Source: DATGIQ01 sp035295665
Lineage (GTDB): Bacteria; Planctomycetota; Planctomycetia; Gemmatales; Gemmataceae
Direction: 5' to 3'
NCBI GenBank assembly: GCA_035295665.1
Contig: DATGIQ010000508.1
Span: 1-13,163, forward strand
DNA: 13,163 nt
Under the pieces are notes generated by a model. The model saw only the letters and a program-made list of their open reading frames with translations. It was not told where the DNA came from and searched no databases. The position numbers and the translations under genes are program-made. Positions 7,529 through 13,043 of the stretch are shown in pieces (position 1 is the stretch's first letter; every line of letters begins with the position of its first letter).

Positions 7529-8598
7529 CATTCCTTCTGTCCCAGGCGTTGTTTCTTGTCGAACGCTTTAAGGGCCTGGACCAATTCGCCCAAGTCTCCG
7601 GCGATGATGGCGTCAAGTTTGTACAGGTTGAGATTGATGCGGTGATCCGTGACGCGGTTTTGCGGAAAATTGTAGGTCCGAATGCGTTCACTCCGGTCGC
7701 CGGAGCCGATCAAGGTACGCCGTTGCTCCGCACGTTCCCGGTGGATTTTCTGCTGCTGCATTTCGTAGAGTCGGCTGCGCAGGATACGCAGGGCACGCTC
7801 ATAGTTCTTGTGCTGGCTGCGCTCATCCTGGCATTTGACTTCCAGCCCCGTCGGCAGATGCCAGATGCGCACGGCACTCTCCGTTTTGTTGACATGTTGG
7901 CCGCCCGCTCCGCCGGCACGCATCCGCTCCCATTTCAAGTCTTGATCGCGGATCTCGATCTGGACTTCATCTGGCTCCGGCAGCACGGCCACCGTGGCTG
8001 CGGAGGTGTGGATGCGCCCTTGCTGTTCAGTCTTGGGCACCCGCTGGACCCGGTGCCCGCCGCTTTCATACCGCAAGCTTGGATACACTTCGTCACCGGT
8101 TACACTGAATACCACTTCCTTGAAGCCCCCCTGCTCGCCATGGCTAAACGAGATGTCCTCCACCTTCCAGCCTTGGTCGCGGGCATAATGGGTGTACATA
8201 TCGTAAAGATTGCCGGCGAACAGCGCCGCCTCATCCCCGCCGGTGCCGGCTCGAATTTCCATGATGACACTACCGAAATCCTCGCCCGGCTCGACGAGCA
8301 GAAGGTCTTCCAGCCGGCCGGTGAGCACGGTTTGCTGACGACGTTGTCCGGCCAGCTCCTCATCCAGGTATCGACGCATCTCGGCGTCGGCTTCCGCTTG
8401 AACCAGGGCTTCGGTTTGCTCGATCTCTTCGCTCAGCTTCTGGTATTCGAGATACGGTTTGACGAGCTTGGCCAGGGCGCCATGTTCCTTGGCGAGTTTC
8501 GTGTAGCGGGCACGGTCGCTAATCACGAGGGGATCGGCGAGTTGTTGTTCCAAGTCGCGATAGCGAGTCAATGATTGCTCAAAGCTCGGCCATTTCAT
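7528..8598 (-). CDS. prfA: Peptide chain release factor 1
   Basis: 356-residue class I release factor, which reads UAA/UAG stop codons and triggers peptidyl-tRNA hydrolysis. The RF1-specific PxT recognition tripeptide is PKT at residues 188-190, within RVPKTEQQGRIHTSA; RF2 would have SPF. The catalytic GGQ is at 232-234 in RAGGAGGQHVNKTESAVR. The PCRF-domain signature MEIRAGTGGDEAALFAGNLY is intact, and length matches the family (~360). I chose the ATG at 8598 by family length and because the N-terminus MKWPSFEQSLTRYRDLE fits RF1; no strong Shine-Dalgarno precedes it, and the frame is open to a GTG at 8646. It is the middle gene of rpmE-prfA-prmC, 104 bases after rpmE, and is itself a substrate of PrmC. 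Confidence 0.96.
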   Translation of the reverse strand: MKWPSFEQSLTRYRDLEQQLADPLVISDRARYTKLAKEHGALAKLVKPYLEYQKLSEEIEQTEALVQAEADAEMRRYLDEELAGQRRQQTVLTGRLEDLLLVEPGEDFGSVIMEIRAGTGGDEAALFAGNLYDMYTHYARDQGWKVEDISFSHGEQGGFKEVVFSVTGDEVYPSLRYESGGHRVQRVPKTEQQGRIHTSAATVAVLPEPDEVQIEIRDQDLKWERMRAGGAGGQHVNKTESAVRIWHLPTGLEVKCQDERSQHKNYERALRILRSRLYEMQQQKIHRERAEQRRTLIGSGDRSERIRTYNFPQNRVTDHRINLNLYKLDAIIAGDLGELVQALKAFDKKQRLGQKE

Positions 8599-8702
8599 GG
8601 GATTGTCGAATTTCGATTTGAGATCTTGGATTGGCGCCACTTCCACCCAGTTGCGATCGCCGCGACGGGGAATGTGGCAATCGCAAATCTAAACTCGACA
8701 AT

Positions 8703-8939
8703 CTACTCGGGAGCCGCGGCCGCGCCTTGCTTTTTCCGCTTGTCCCAGTTGTATTTGCGCTGGAACTTCTCAACGCGGCCCGTAGTATCGACGTATTTCA
8801 TCTTGCCCGTGAAGAACGGATGGCACGCGGAACAGATTTCTACCGTGATGTTCTTGCGCGTGCTGCGGGTTACAAACTTATTGCCGCAACCGCAGGTCAC
8901 CGTGGCTTCTACGTATTCGGGGTGAATGCCGTCTTTCAT
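8703..8939 (-). CDS. rpmE: 50S ribosomal protein L31 (zinc-binding type)
   Basis: A 78-residue protein starting MKDGIHPEYVEATVTCGCGN, the standard bacterial L31 opening, with Cys16, Cys18, Cys36 and Cys39 as zinc ligands (CGC and CSAC). This is therefore the C+ form, not the zinc-free YkgM-type paralogue. The body motif HPFFTGKMKYVDTTGRVEKF is typical; L31 bridges the two ribosomal subunits. A short lysine- and alanine-rich tail ends the protein. GAGGAAA lies about 4 bases before the ATG. As in many bacteria, rpmE heads a cluster with prfA and prmC. A candidate promoter lies 31-60 bases upstream. Confidence 0.96.
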   Translation of the reverse strand: MKDGIHPEYVEATVTCGCGNKFVTRSTRKNITVEICSACHPFFTGKMKYVDTTGRVEKFQRKYNWDKRKKQGAAAAPE

Positions 8940-8969
8940 GAGTTTCCTCGTTTCTTGGTGGAAAAGTGT

Positions 8970-8999
8970 ATTTTAGGAAGGTGCGGCCACGGGCGACAA
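8970..8999 (-). promoter_or_regulatory. Candidate promoter of the rpmE-prfA-prmC operon
   Basis: On the - strand TTGTCG (8999-8994) and TAAAAT (8975-8970) are separated by 18 bases. They match TTGACA at four of six and TATAAT at five of six positions, and sit about 30 bases before the rpmE start. This is the best promoter-like pair on this strand and the expected place for it. It is a sequence match only. Confidence 0.5.
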
Positions 9000-9065
9000 G
9001 AGAAAGATCCGGCGCCAGCCGGCTTCTGCGGCGGCAAATCTGCTCTCCCACGGCTGAGAATGAAC

Positions 9066-9071
9066 TATACT
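9066..9071 (+). promoter_or_regulatory. Possible -10 box for the zinc-ribbon membrane protein gene
   Basis: TATACT lies 112 bases before the ATG at 9184 in the divergent gap between rpmE and this gene and matches TATAAT at five of six positions. There is no convincing -35 hexamer at the right distance, so the call is weak. Confidence 0.22.
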
Positions 9072-9183
9072 CCAGGGTAGTGTCTTGGGGTGGCTCCCGA
9101 GACCGGCCGTGTTTCGGCTGTCCGCGCCCTTGGGGCGGAAGAGCGAACTTTACTTCCCTACTCGGAACAGGTTGCATCACTCC

Positions 9184-10206
9184 ATGGCGATGGTCTGCCC
9201 CCAATGTCGCGGTTCCTTTGGGCAACGCTTGAACTGTCCAAAGTGTGGCGTTCGGCTCGTGTTTCGCGATTCGCGCCACCGACAGGAGGACGCGTCCGAT
9301 GGATTGCCGGCTACCTGGCAGCAAACGCCGTGGGGACGGCTGACCATTGGTCTGTTGTTGGCTCAGGGACTCAACTATGTTCTGCTTCACCTGTGCACGG
9401 CCGGGATCCTGGTTGCCCGGGATGAGGCGCCCGGCAATGTGTGGGCAACCCTAACAGGGCTGGTTCTGCATCAAGCCCTCCAGGCGGTGAGCGTATTTGC
9501 AGCCGGCCTGTTGACGGGGGCGGGCCAACGCCGCGGACTGCTCTTTGGGGCTGTCGTTGGCGTTTGGAACGCGGTCTTTCTCATCCTGTTCCAGTTCAGT
9601 ACCGGACAAGCTGTAACCACGATTGCCCTGTTCGGCGAACCGGTCCTCCAAGTGGCGTTTGCAGCCCTGGGCGGATTGATCGGCAGCTTGATCTGGAGGC
9701 CCTTGCCGCTGGACGTTTTGCCCTATCAGCCGCGTAAGCCATTGCCATCCCTGCCGGTCCAGAAAGGGCCGTCACCCTTCAGCGGGCCCGTGGCCTGGGC
9801 ACGCGTTCTGATGGGCATTACGGTGGCGGTCGGCGGAGTCTTTTGGGTCGACGTGATCCGCGATTCCGTGCTGGAGGCCAGCGAACACAAGTTGAGCATC
9901 GATACCCATTTGCAGGCGGAGTTGGTCACCTGGGAAATCTCGGCCCTCGCCATGCTTCTGGGCGGCGCCTTGGCGGGTGCAACGACTCGGAATGGTTCCA
10001 AGCAAGGGCTCTTTGTCGGGGTCGGCACAGCCACCGTTCTGTCGGGCATCCGCCTGGCCAGTATCACGCACACTCCGGAATTGCTGCTCCTGACCCTGAT
10101 CAGCTCGCTGACTCTGGGCTTTGTCGGCGGCTGGTTCGGCAGCAATCTGCTGCCGCCGGTTTATTCATCTGCACGCCGCAAACGGATGAGCGCTGCCCCG
10201 CTCTAA
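9184..10206 (+). CDS. Zinc-ribbon polytopic membrane protein of unknown function
   Basis: 340 residues. The N-terminus carries a short zinc ribbon with two CxxC knuckles (Cys5/Cys8 in CPQC and Cys18/Cys21 in CPKC), followed by a charged linker and about eight hydrophobic segments. These are centred near LLLAQGLNYVLLHLCTAGIL, GLVLHQALQAVSVFAAGLLT, LLFGAVVGVWNAVFLILFQF, VLQVAFAALGGLIGSLIW, VLMGITVAVGGVFWVDV, ISALAMLLGGALAGAT, LFVGVGTATVLSGIRLAS and LLLTLISSLTLGFVGGWFG. Several helices are glycine-rich and the protein looks like two similar four-helix halves. I recognise no family; a ribbon-plus-membrane design is common in planctomycetes. The ATG at 9184 is chosen because it directly precedes the ribbon; AACAGG at 9166-9171 is a weak binding site, and an ATG at 9190 is possible. 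It is divergent from rpmE and 137 bases upstream of the desaturase gene. Confidence 0.78.
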   Translation: MAMVCPQCRGSFGQRLNCPKCGVRLVFRDSRHRQEDASDGLPATWQQTPWGRLTIGLLLAQGLNYVLLHLCTAGILVARDEAPGNVWATLTGLVLHQALQAVSVFAAGLLTGAGQRRGLLFGAVVGVWNAVFLILFQFSTGQAVTTIALFGEPVLQVAFAALGGLIGSLIWRPLPLDVLPYQPRKPLPSLPVQKGPSPFSGPVAWARVLMGITVAVGGVFWVDVIRDSVLEASEHKLSIDTHLQAELVTWEISALAMLLGGALAGATTRNGSKQGLFVGVGTATVLSGIRLASITHTPELLLLTLISSLTLGFVGGWFGSNLLPPVYSSARRKRMSAAPL

Positions 10207-10260
10207 TCCAGGATCTAGCAAGACCTTCCGTCTCTACATTTTCTGGCGCTAAACCGGTCT

Positions 10261-10287
10261 TTGTTGGAACCAGGAAGCGGTTATAAT
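10261..10287 (+). promoter_or_regulatory. Promoter of the desaturase gene
   Basis: A perfect TATAAT at 10282-10287 is preceded by TTGTTG at 10261-10266 (15-base spacer; TTTGTT at 10260 would give 16). It lies 56 bases before the desaturase ATG in the 137-base gap after the membrane protein gene. This is the strongest -10 box seen in the window and suggests the desaturase is transcribed on its own. Confidence 0.5.
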
Positions 10288-10343
10288 CGTACGGACCCAG
10301 CTGGCCCAGAAGATGGAAGGAGCAACCGGGGAAAGGAGGCCCT

Positions 10344-11246
10344 ATGCTCGAGTTTCGACCGTTTTTCCGTTATAGTCGGTACGATGCCATCCCGGCCTTG
10401 GGCGGCGTCGCGATTGTGGCGGCCATTCTTTGGACGTTTGTTGCGTTCCACACGCTGTCTGGGTGGATCCTGATCGCGGCCTTCATTGCCGTCATGGGGT
10501 CCTACTTCTGGAACCTACAGAGCATCTCGCACAACTTTATCCATAACCCGTTTTTCAGCAGCATCTGGTTGAACCGTGCCTATAGCGTGCTGGAAACGAT
10601 CGCCATTGGTGTGCCGCACGTCTTCTATCACCATTATCACATGAACCACCACTGGGGCGATAACGACGCCAAGGGTCCCGACGGGACAACGAAGGACTGG
10701 TCGTCGATCTATCGCTATGGCAGGGGAAACCAGCCGGAAGCGTTTTGGAAATACTGTCTGGTGAGCTTTTTCCGGGTGGAAGTGGGCCCGGTGATTCGGA
10801 CCGTCATCCGGCGTGGGCGCGCCGAGGTGATCCAGGCGGTGGTCGAGACCATCGTCCTGGCGGCCTTCTGGATCACGATGCTCCTGGTCGATTGGCAGTA
10901 CTTCGTCTATTTCTATCTGCCGTCTTATTATCTGGGTTGGGTGCTGAGCTATGCCGAGGGGTATCTGGAACACTATGGTAGCCAGCCGGGCAACTATTTT
11001 GCGAACTCGGTCAGCTCGTACAACTGGTGGTACAACTTGCTGTGGTTCAACAACGGCTACCACCAAGAGCACCACTGGGATCCCAAGATGCACTGGACCA
11101 GGATGCGGGCGCTGCATGAGCAAATTGCCCCGCAGCTCAGTGCCAACAAGACCCGGATCTTGCGGGGGCCACACATCACCGCGCTGATCGAAGATTGGCT
11201 GACCGGCCGGCATTTTGCAGGACAAGAAGAGAGCAAGGCCGCCTAG
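10344..11246 (+). CDS. Fatty acid desaturase-type membrane di-iron enzyme
   Basis: 300-residue integral membrane protein with the three histidine boxes of the fatty acid desaturase superfamily: HNFIH (His63 and His67), HHYHMNHH (His96-His103) and HQEHH (His240-His244), plus His210 in LEHYG. These eight or more histidines bind two irons that use O2 to desaturate or hydroxylate lipid substrates. Hydrophobic segments at about 16-36, 40-56, 165-185 and 187-205 anchor it, as is usual for the family. The region WFNNGYHQEHHWDPKMHW is characteristic. Substrate and regiochemistry cannot be read from sequence; a fatty acyl chain or a carotenoid-like ring are both possible. A strong AAAGGAGG at 10332-10339 lies 4 bases before the ATG. 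No electron donor gene (ferredoxin or reductase) is adjacent. No clear terminator follows. Confidence 0.85.
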   Translation: MLEFRPFFRYSRYDAIPALGGVAIVAAILWTFVAFHTLSGWILIAAFIAVMGSYFWNLQSISHNFIHNPFFSSIWLNRAYSVLETIAIGVPHVFYHHYHMNHHWGDNDAKGPDGTTKDWSSIYRYGRGNQPEAFWKYCLVSFFRVEVGPVIRTVIRRGRAEVIQAVVETIVLAAFWITMLLVDWQYFVYFYLPSYYLGWVLSYAEGYLEHYGSQPGNYFANSVSSYNWWYNLLWFNNGYHQEHHWDPKMHWTRMRALHEQIAPQLSANKTRILRGPHITALIEDWLTGRHFAGQEESKAA

Positions 11247-11360
11247 GGGATGGGTTCAATCCAGCTCCCTCGGCGCCAGGCTGCTCCGGCTCGGCACAAT
11301 CCACCCTTATTCCCTATCATGATCAGTGGTCGCCGATAACCCGATTACGGACCTCCGATC

Positions 11361-11486
11361 ATGAACGAAAACCAGGCCTATGCCGAATTGATCCGCCGCA
11401 TCAAGGAATACAGCCTGCTTGGATCGTGCGCCGGCGTGCTCGGCTGGGACGAACGCACCGACAAGCAACGGGTCGGCCTGCCGTAG
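11361..11486 (+). pseudogene. M32 (Taq-type) carboxypeptidase, N-terminal remnant
   Basis: From the ATG at 11361 the frame gives NQAYAELIRRIKEYSLLGSC and then AGVLGWDERT, the hallmark opening of thermostable carboxypeptidase 1 / carboxypeptidase Taq (M32, ~500 residues). After Thr33 (base 11459) the match stops; eight unrelated codons lead to a TAG at 11484-11486. The catalytic HEXTH zinc motif, which lies in the second half of the enzyme, is absent, and I find no sign of the rest of the gene further right in the window. The downstream bases instead belong to an oppositely oriented transposase fragment. This is a truncated, inactive remnant created by a rearrangement. No good ribosome binding site is seen. 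Confidence 0.68.
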
Positions 11487-11612
11487 GTCGTGGGCCGCAT
11501 ACAGGAAGGCTCGGAAATCGCCGTCGTCGTAGAAGACGCGGTCACGGTTGTTGCCTCGATTGATGGCGTGGTACACCAGGCCGTCCGCGACAGGTCGTAA
11601 GGGTCTGCCCAT
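11462..11612 (-). mobile_element. REP-associated tyrosine transposase (RAYT, Y1 family), N-terminal fragment
   Basis: Read on the - strand from an ATG at 11612, the protein begins MGRPLRPVADGLVYHAINRG and continues NNRDRVFYDDGDFRAFLYAA. This is the unmistakable start of IS200/IS605-like RAYT proteins, single-strand transposases with a catalytic tyrosine and an HUH pair. Homology fades after about 50 codons near base 11462. The frame then runs on to 11307 through the antisense of the M32 remnant, adding meaningless residues. The NHxHLL-type HUH motif and catalytic tyrosine that should follow are missing, so it is inactive. Its 5' flank contains a 14-bp repeat also found at the 3' end of the second RAYT at the right edge. 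Confidence 0.78.
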
Positions 11613-11654
11613 AGCCGGAGATTACCGCCGTCCTACCCCCGCTGCAAGCAAAAT

Positions 11655-11668
11655 ATGAACTGACACCG
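11655..11668 (+). repeat. Left copy of a 14-bp inverted repeat (RAYT end)
   Basis: ATGAACTGACACCG at 11655-11668 recurs as its exact reverse complement at 13030-13043. The left copy lies 43 bases upstream of the truncated RAYT start; the right copy spans the stop codon of the second RAYT. Together they look like the two outer ends of one element type. Confidence 0.65.
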
Positions 11669-11689
11669 GGTTTCACACCGGGTTTCACA
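11663..11689. repeat. 12-bp tandem repeat
   Basis: ACACCGGGTTTC occurs twice in direct succession (11663-11674 and 11675-11686), followed by a further ACA. It begins inside the 14-bp inverted repeat, so the end of the RAYT element appears locally duplicated. Confidence 0.7.
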
Positions 11690-11704
11690 ATGCCACGAGA
11701 TTGG

Positions 11705-11743
11705 AAAAACGGCCGGCTGATCCGTGGCGATCGGCCGGCCGTT
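11705..11743 (-). terminator. Strong GC-rich hairpin, candidate intrinsic terminator (or REP-like palindrome)
   Basis: Arms 11708-11722 (AACGGCCGGCTGATC) and 11729-11743 (GATCGGCCGGCCGTT) pair over 15 positions with a single G-T wobble and a 6-base loop. On the - strand the stem is followed by a run of T (the AAAAA at 11705-11709 on +), the signature of a rho-independent terminator for leftward transcription. It could end transcripts of the 167-residue gene, about 490 bases away. Its closeness to a RAYT also allows a REP-type palindrome. Confidence 0.5.
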
Positions 11744-11850
11744 GTGCGTTTTGCTGGCTGTTTGTTCGCTGGCTGTATCCGGCACCAGACGTCGTGCAGA
11801 GGGTGGCCGAGGGTTGGAAGTTGGCAAGGGTAGGGCATCGCAGATCCTTT

Positions 11851-11883
11851 CTAGACCGGCCATGCCAGCGGGCCCGGGTCTAG
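11851..11883. repeat. Imperfect inverted repeat
   Basis: CTAGACC at 11851-11857 and GGTCTAG at 11877-11883 form inverted arms; GC-rich bases inside extend the pairing with one gap. It sits in the 616-base stretch from 11613 to 12228, where I see no gene. That stretch otherwise holds the 14-bp repeat, the tandem repeat, the strong hairpin and a further inverted repeat at 12099-12139. Confidence 0.35.
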
Positions 11884-12098
11884 TCGGGTCCCGCCAGCAC
11901 AGCCAAAGGATTGCGACATTCTCACATGACGTGAATCGTTTTTCCAGCTTAGAAGCGGCCAGCTGGTTCAAGGGCCGTCGATTCAATGGTCGCTGCGAGC
12001 TCTCCCCGAGAAACCCCCAGCAGGGAGTAGCACGCGCTTGTAAAACCTACTTTTTCCAGCTCCATCCCAGTGAACCAAAAAGCGGTCGTGCTTGCAAC

Positions 12099-12139
12099 CG
12101 GGACATTGCGACCCCTCTCAGGGAGATCACCATGTCCCG
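12099..12139. repeat. Inverted repeat CGGGACAT / ATGTCCCG
   Basis: CGGGACAT at 12099-12106 and ATGTCCCG at 12132-12139 are perfect 8-bp inverted arms around a 25-base loop. ATTGCGA also occurs just beside each arm in direct orientation (12105-12111 and 12140-12146). It lies 90-130 bases downstream of the 167-residue gene's stop. It could be a weak hairpin or part of an old mobile-element end; no function is assigned. Confidence 0.4.
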
Positions 12140-12228
12140 ATTGCGATCCAGAGAGCCCTGCGATGGCCTGTAGGCCGGAAACGCTAGGCTGGCAAACGGT
12201 GGCAAGCTGGAACAGGACTTCGAGAGTC

Positions 12229-12732
12229 TTAGAAAAGAACGATCGTCCCATTGGGCCACGTATTCAAATCACCTTGCCATCCACAAGGAAGATAGCCTTT
12301 CTCGTACACAAGGAGCAGCTTGGCAAAAAAGTCTGGGAGTCCTCGAAAGCGTTGGCCATAAGCTGAGTAGAGTGCGATTCTGTTCAAGTCGAGAAGTACG
12401 CTTTCGGCAAGCGTTGGTGCCCCAAGTTTGTCCAGGGCATAAATCACCCCCGGCATGATTTCCTTCTGTATCTTCTCACGAGATGCTTTTGCCAGTCGGT
12501 TCCAATGACCACCGTAGGCATCTTTGTGTTTCTTTGCAAGATAGCCAGTGAGGTCCCCCTGGGCTTCGGTTCTCGCATCTGCCCACAGGTCCGATAAGGC
12601 GCTTTTGGTCGCCTCTTCAGCAGTCTTGACCTGCACGACGGGGAAAGCAAATTCTCCACACGCCAGGTTACCACAGTGGGAAAACCACGGGATAGTGGTG
12701 AATCGCTTGTAAATTTCCAGAGAGAGTTCCAT
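12229..12732 (-). CDS. Conserved-type hypothetical protein with C-terminal PCGW motif
   Basis: A 167-residue, probably cytosolic protein. From memory it resembles a widespread uncharacterised 'cytoplasmic protein' family. Matching features are an early PWFSHCG (about 15-21), a middle block ending HWNRLAKASREKIQ, then LLDLNRIALYSAYGQ, and the diagnostic C-terminus FFAKLLLVYEKGYLPCGWQG followed by WPNGTIVLF. The family function is not known to me; members often occur in toxin/immunity-like neighbourhoods, but no toxin is visible here. The ATG at 12732 is strongly favoured by GGAGGTGG at 12742-12735. Base composition by eye is less GC-rich than the window average, and the gene lies between two RAYT fragments, so acquisition by transfer is plausible. 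The frame also stays open 91 codons upstream of this start. Confidence 0.7.
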   Translation of the reverse strand: MELSLEIYKRFTTIPWFSHCGNLACGEFAFPVVQVKTAEEATKSALSDLWADARTEAQGDLTGYLAKKHKDAYGGHWNRLAKASREKIQKEIMPGVIYALDKLGAPTLAESVLLDLNRIALYSAYGQRFRGLPDFFAKLLLVYEKGYLPCGWQGDLNTWPNGTIVLF

Positions 12733-12734
12733 AG

Positions 12735-12742
12735 CCACCTCC
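12735..12742 (-). promoter_or_regulatory. Ribosome binding site of the PCGW-motif gene
   Basis: GGAGGTGG on the - strand lies 2-4 bases from the ATG at 12732. It is the reason for placing the start there rather than at upstream in-frame codons as far as 13005. Confidence 0.6.
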
Positions 12743-13029
12743 AACAGTAGCAGATTATTGTGCCAGGTTACGAATCGGTCTTGGCACCCGTGGCACTTCC
12801 ATTCCACCCAAGAGTCCGAAATCGAGTCGCTCACGAACTGCGGCCCGCACAGCCTGTTGAACTTGGTTTTCGGGTAGGCCGGCAGCACGAAGAGACTGCT
12901 GTAAGGCTCTCGTGTATTGCAGGTTCGTCGGAACGATGTCTGTTCCACGAAATTGGTTCCAAAATCCTTCGAGAGAAACATGTGCCTGCGTGTGTGGCGC
13001 CCCAACGTCGGCGGGAGAAATCGAGAAAT

Positions 13030-13043
13030 CGGTGTCAGTTCAT
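13030..13043 (-). repeat. Right copy of the 14-bp inverted repeat (RAYT end)
   Basis: The exact reverse complement of 11655-11668. On the - strand it spans the last codons and stop of the right-hand RAYT (ATG AAC TGA then CACCG), so it marks that element's 3' end. The 302-base gap from 12733 to 13034 otherwise shows only the open in-frame extension discussed in the findings. Confidence 0.65.

Noticed and set aside
7357..8574. 405-codon open frame on + opposite prfA and prmC
   Set aside because: Antisense to two certain genes. The hydrophobic-looking segments arise from the reverse complement of charged helices; no ribosome binding site or family.
10515..11225. 236-codon open frame on - opposite the desaturase
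   Set aside because: The His/Asp-rich, low-complexity translation (many HHR/DHRLDH runs) mirrors the histidine-box gene on +; it is not a gene in its own right.
11724..12173. 149-codon open frame on + beginning with a signal-peptide-like MAIGRPLCVLLAVCSLAVSG
   Set aside because: The attractive start is followed by sequence with no domain. It has no ribosome binding site, begins within the right arm of the hairpin and runs through repeats, so the secretion-like start is probably chance.
11949..12251. 100-codon and 70-codon open frames on - downstream of the PCGW gene
   Set aside because: They overlap each other and the end of the PCGW gene, have no start signals and no recognisable sequence.
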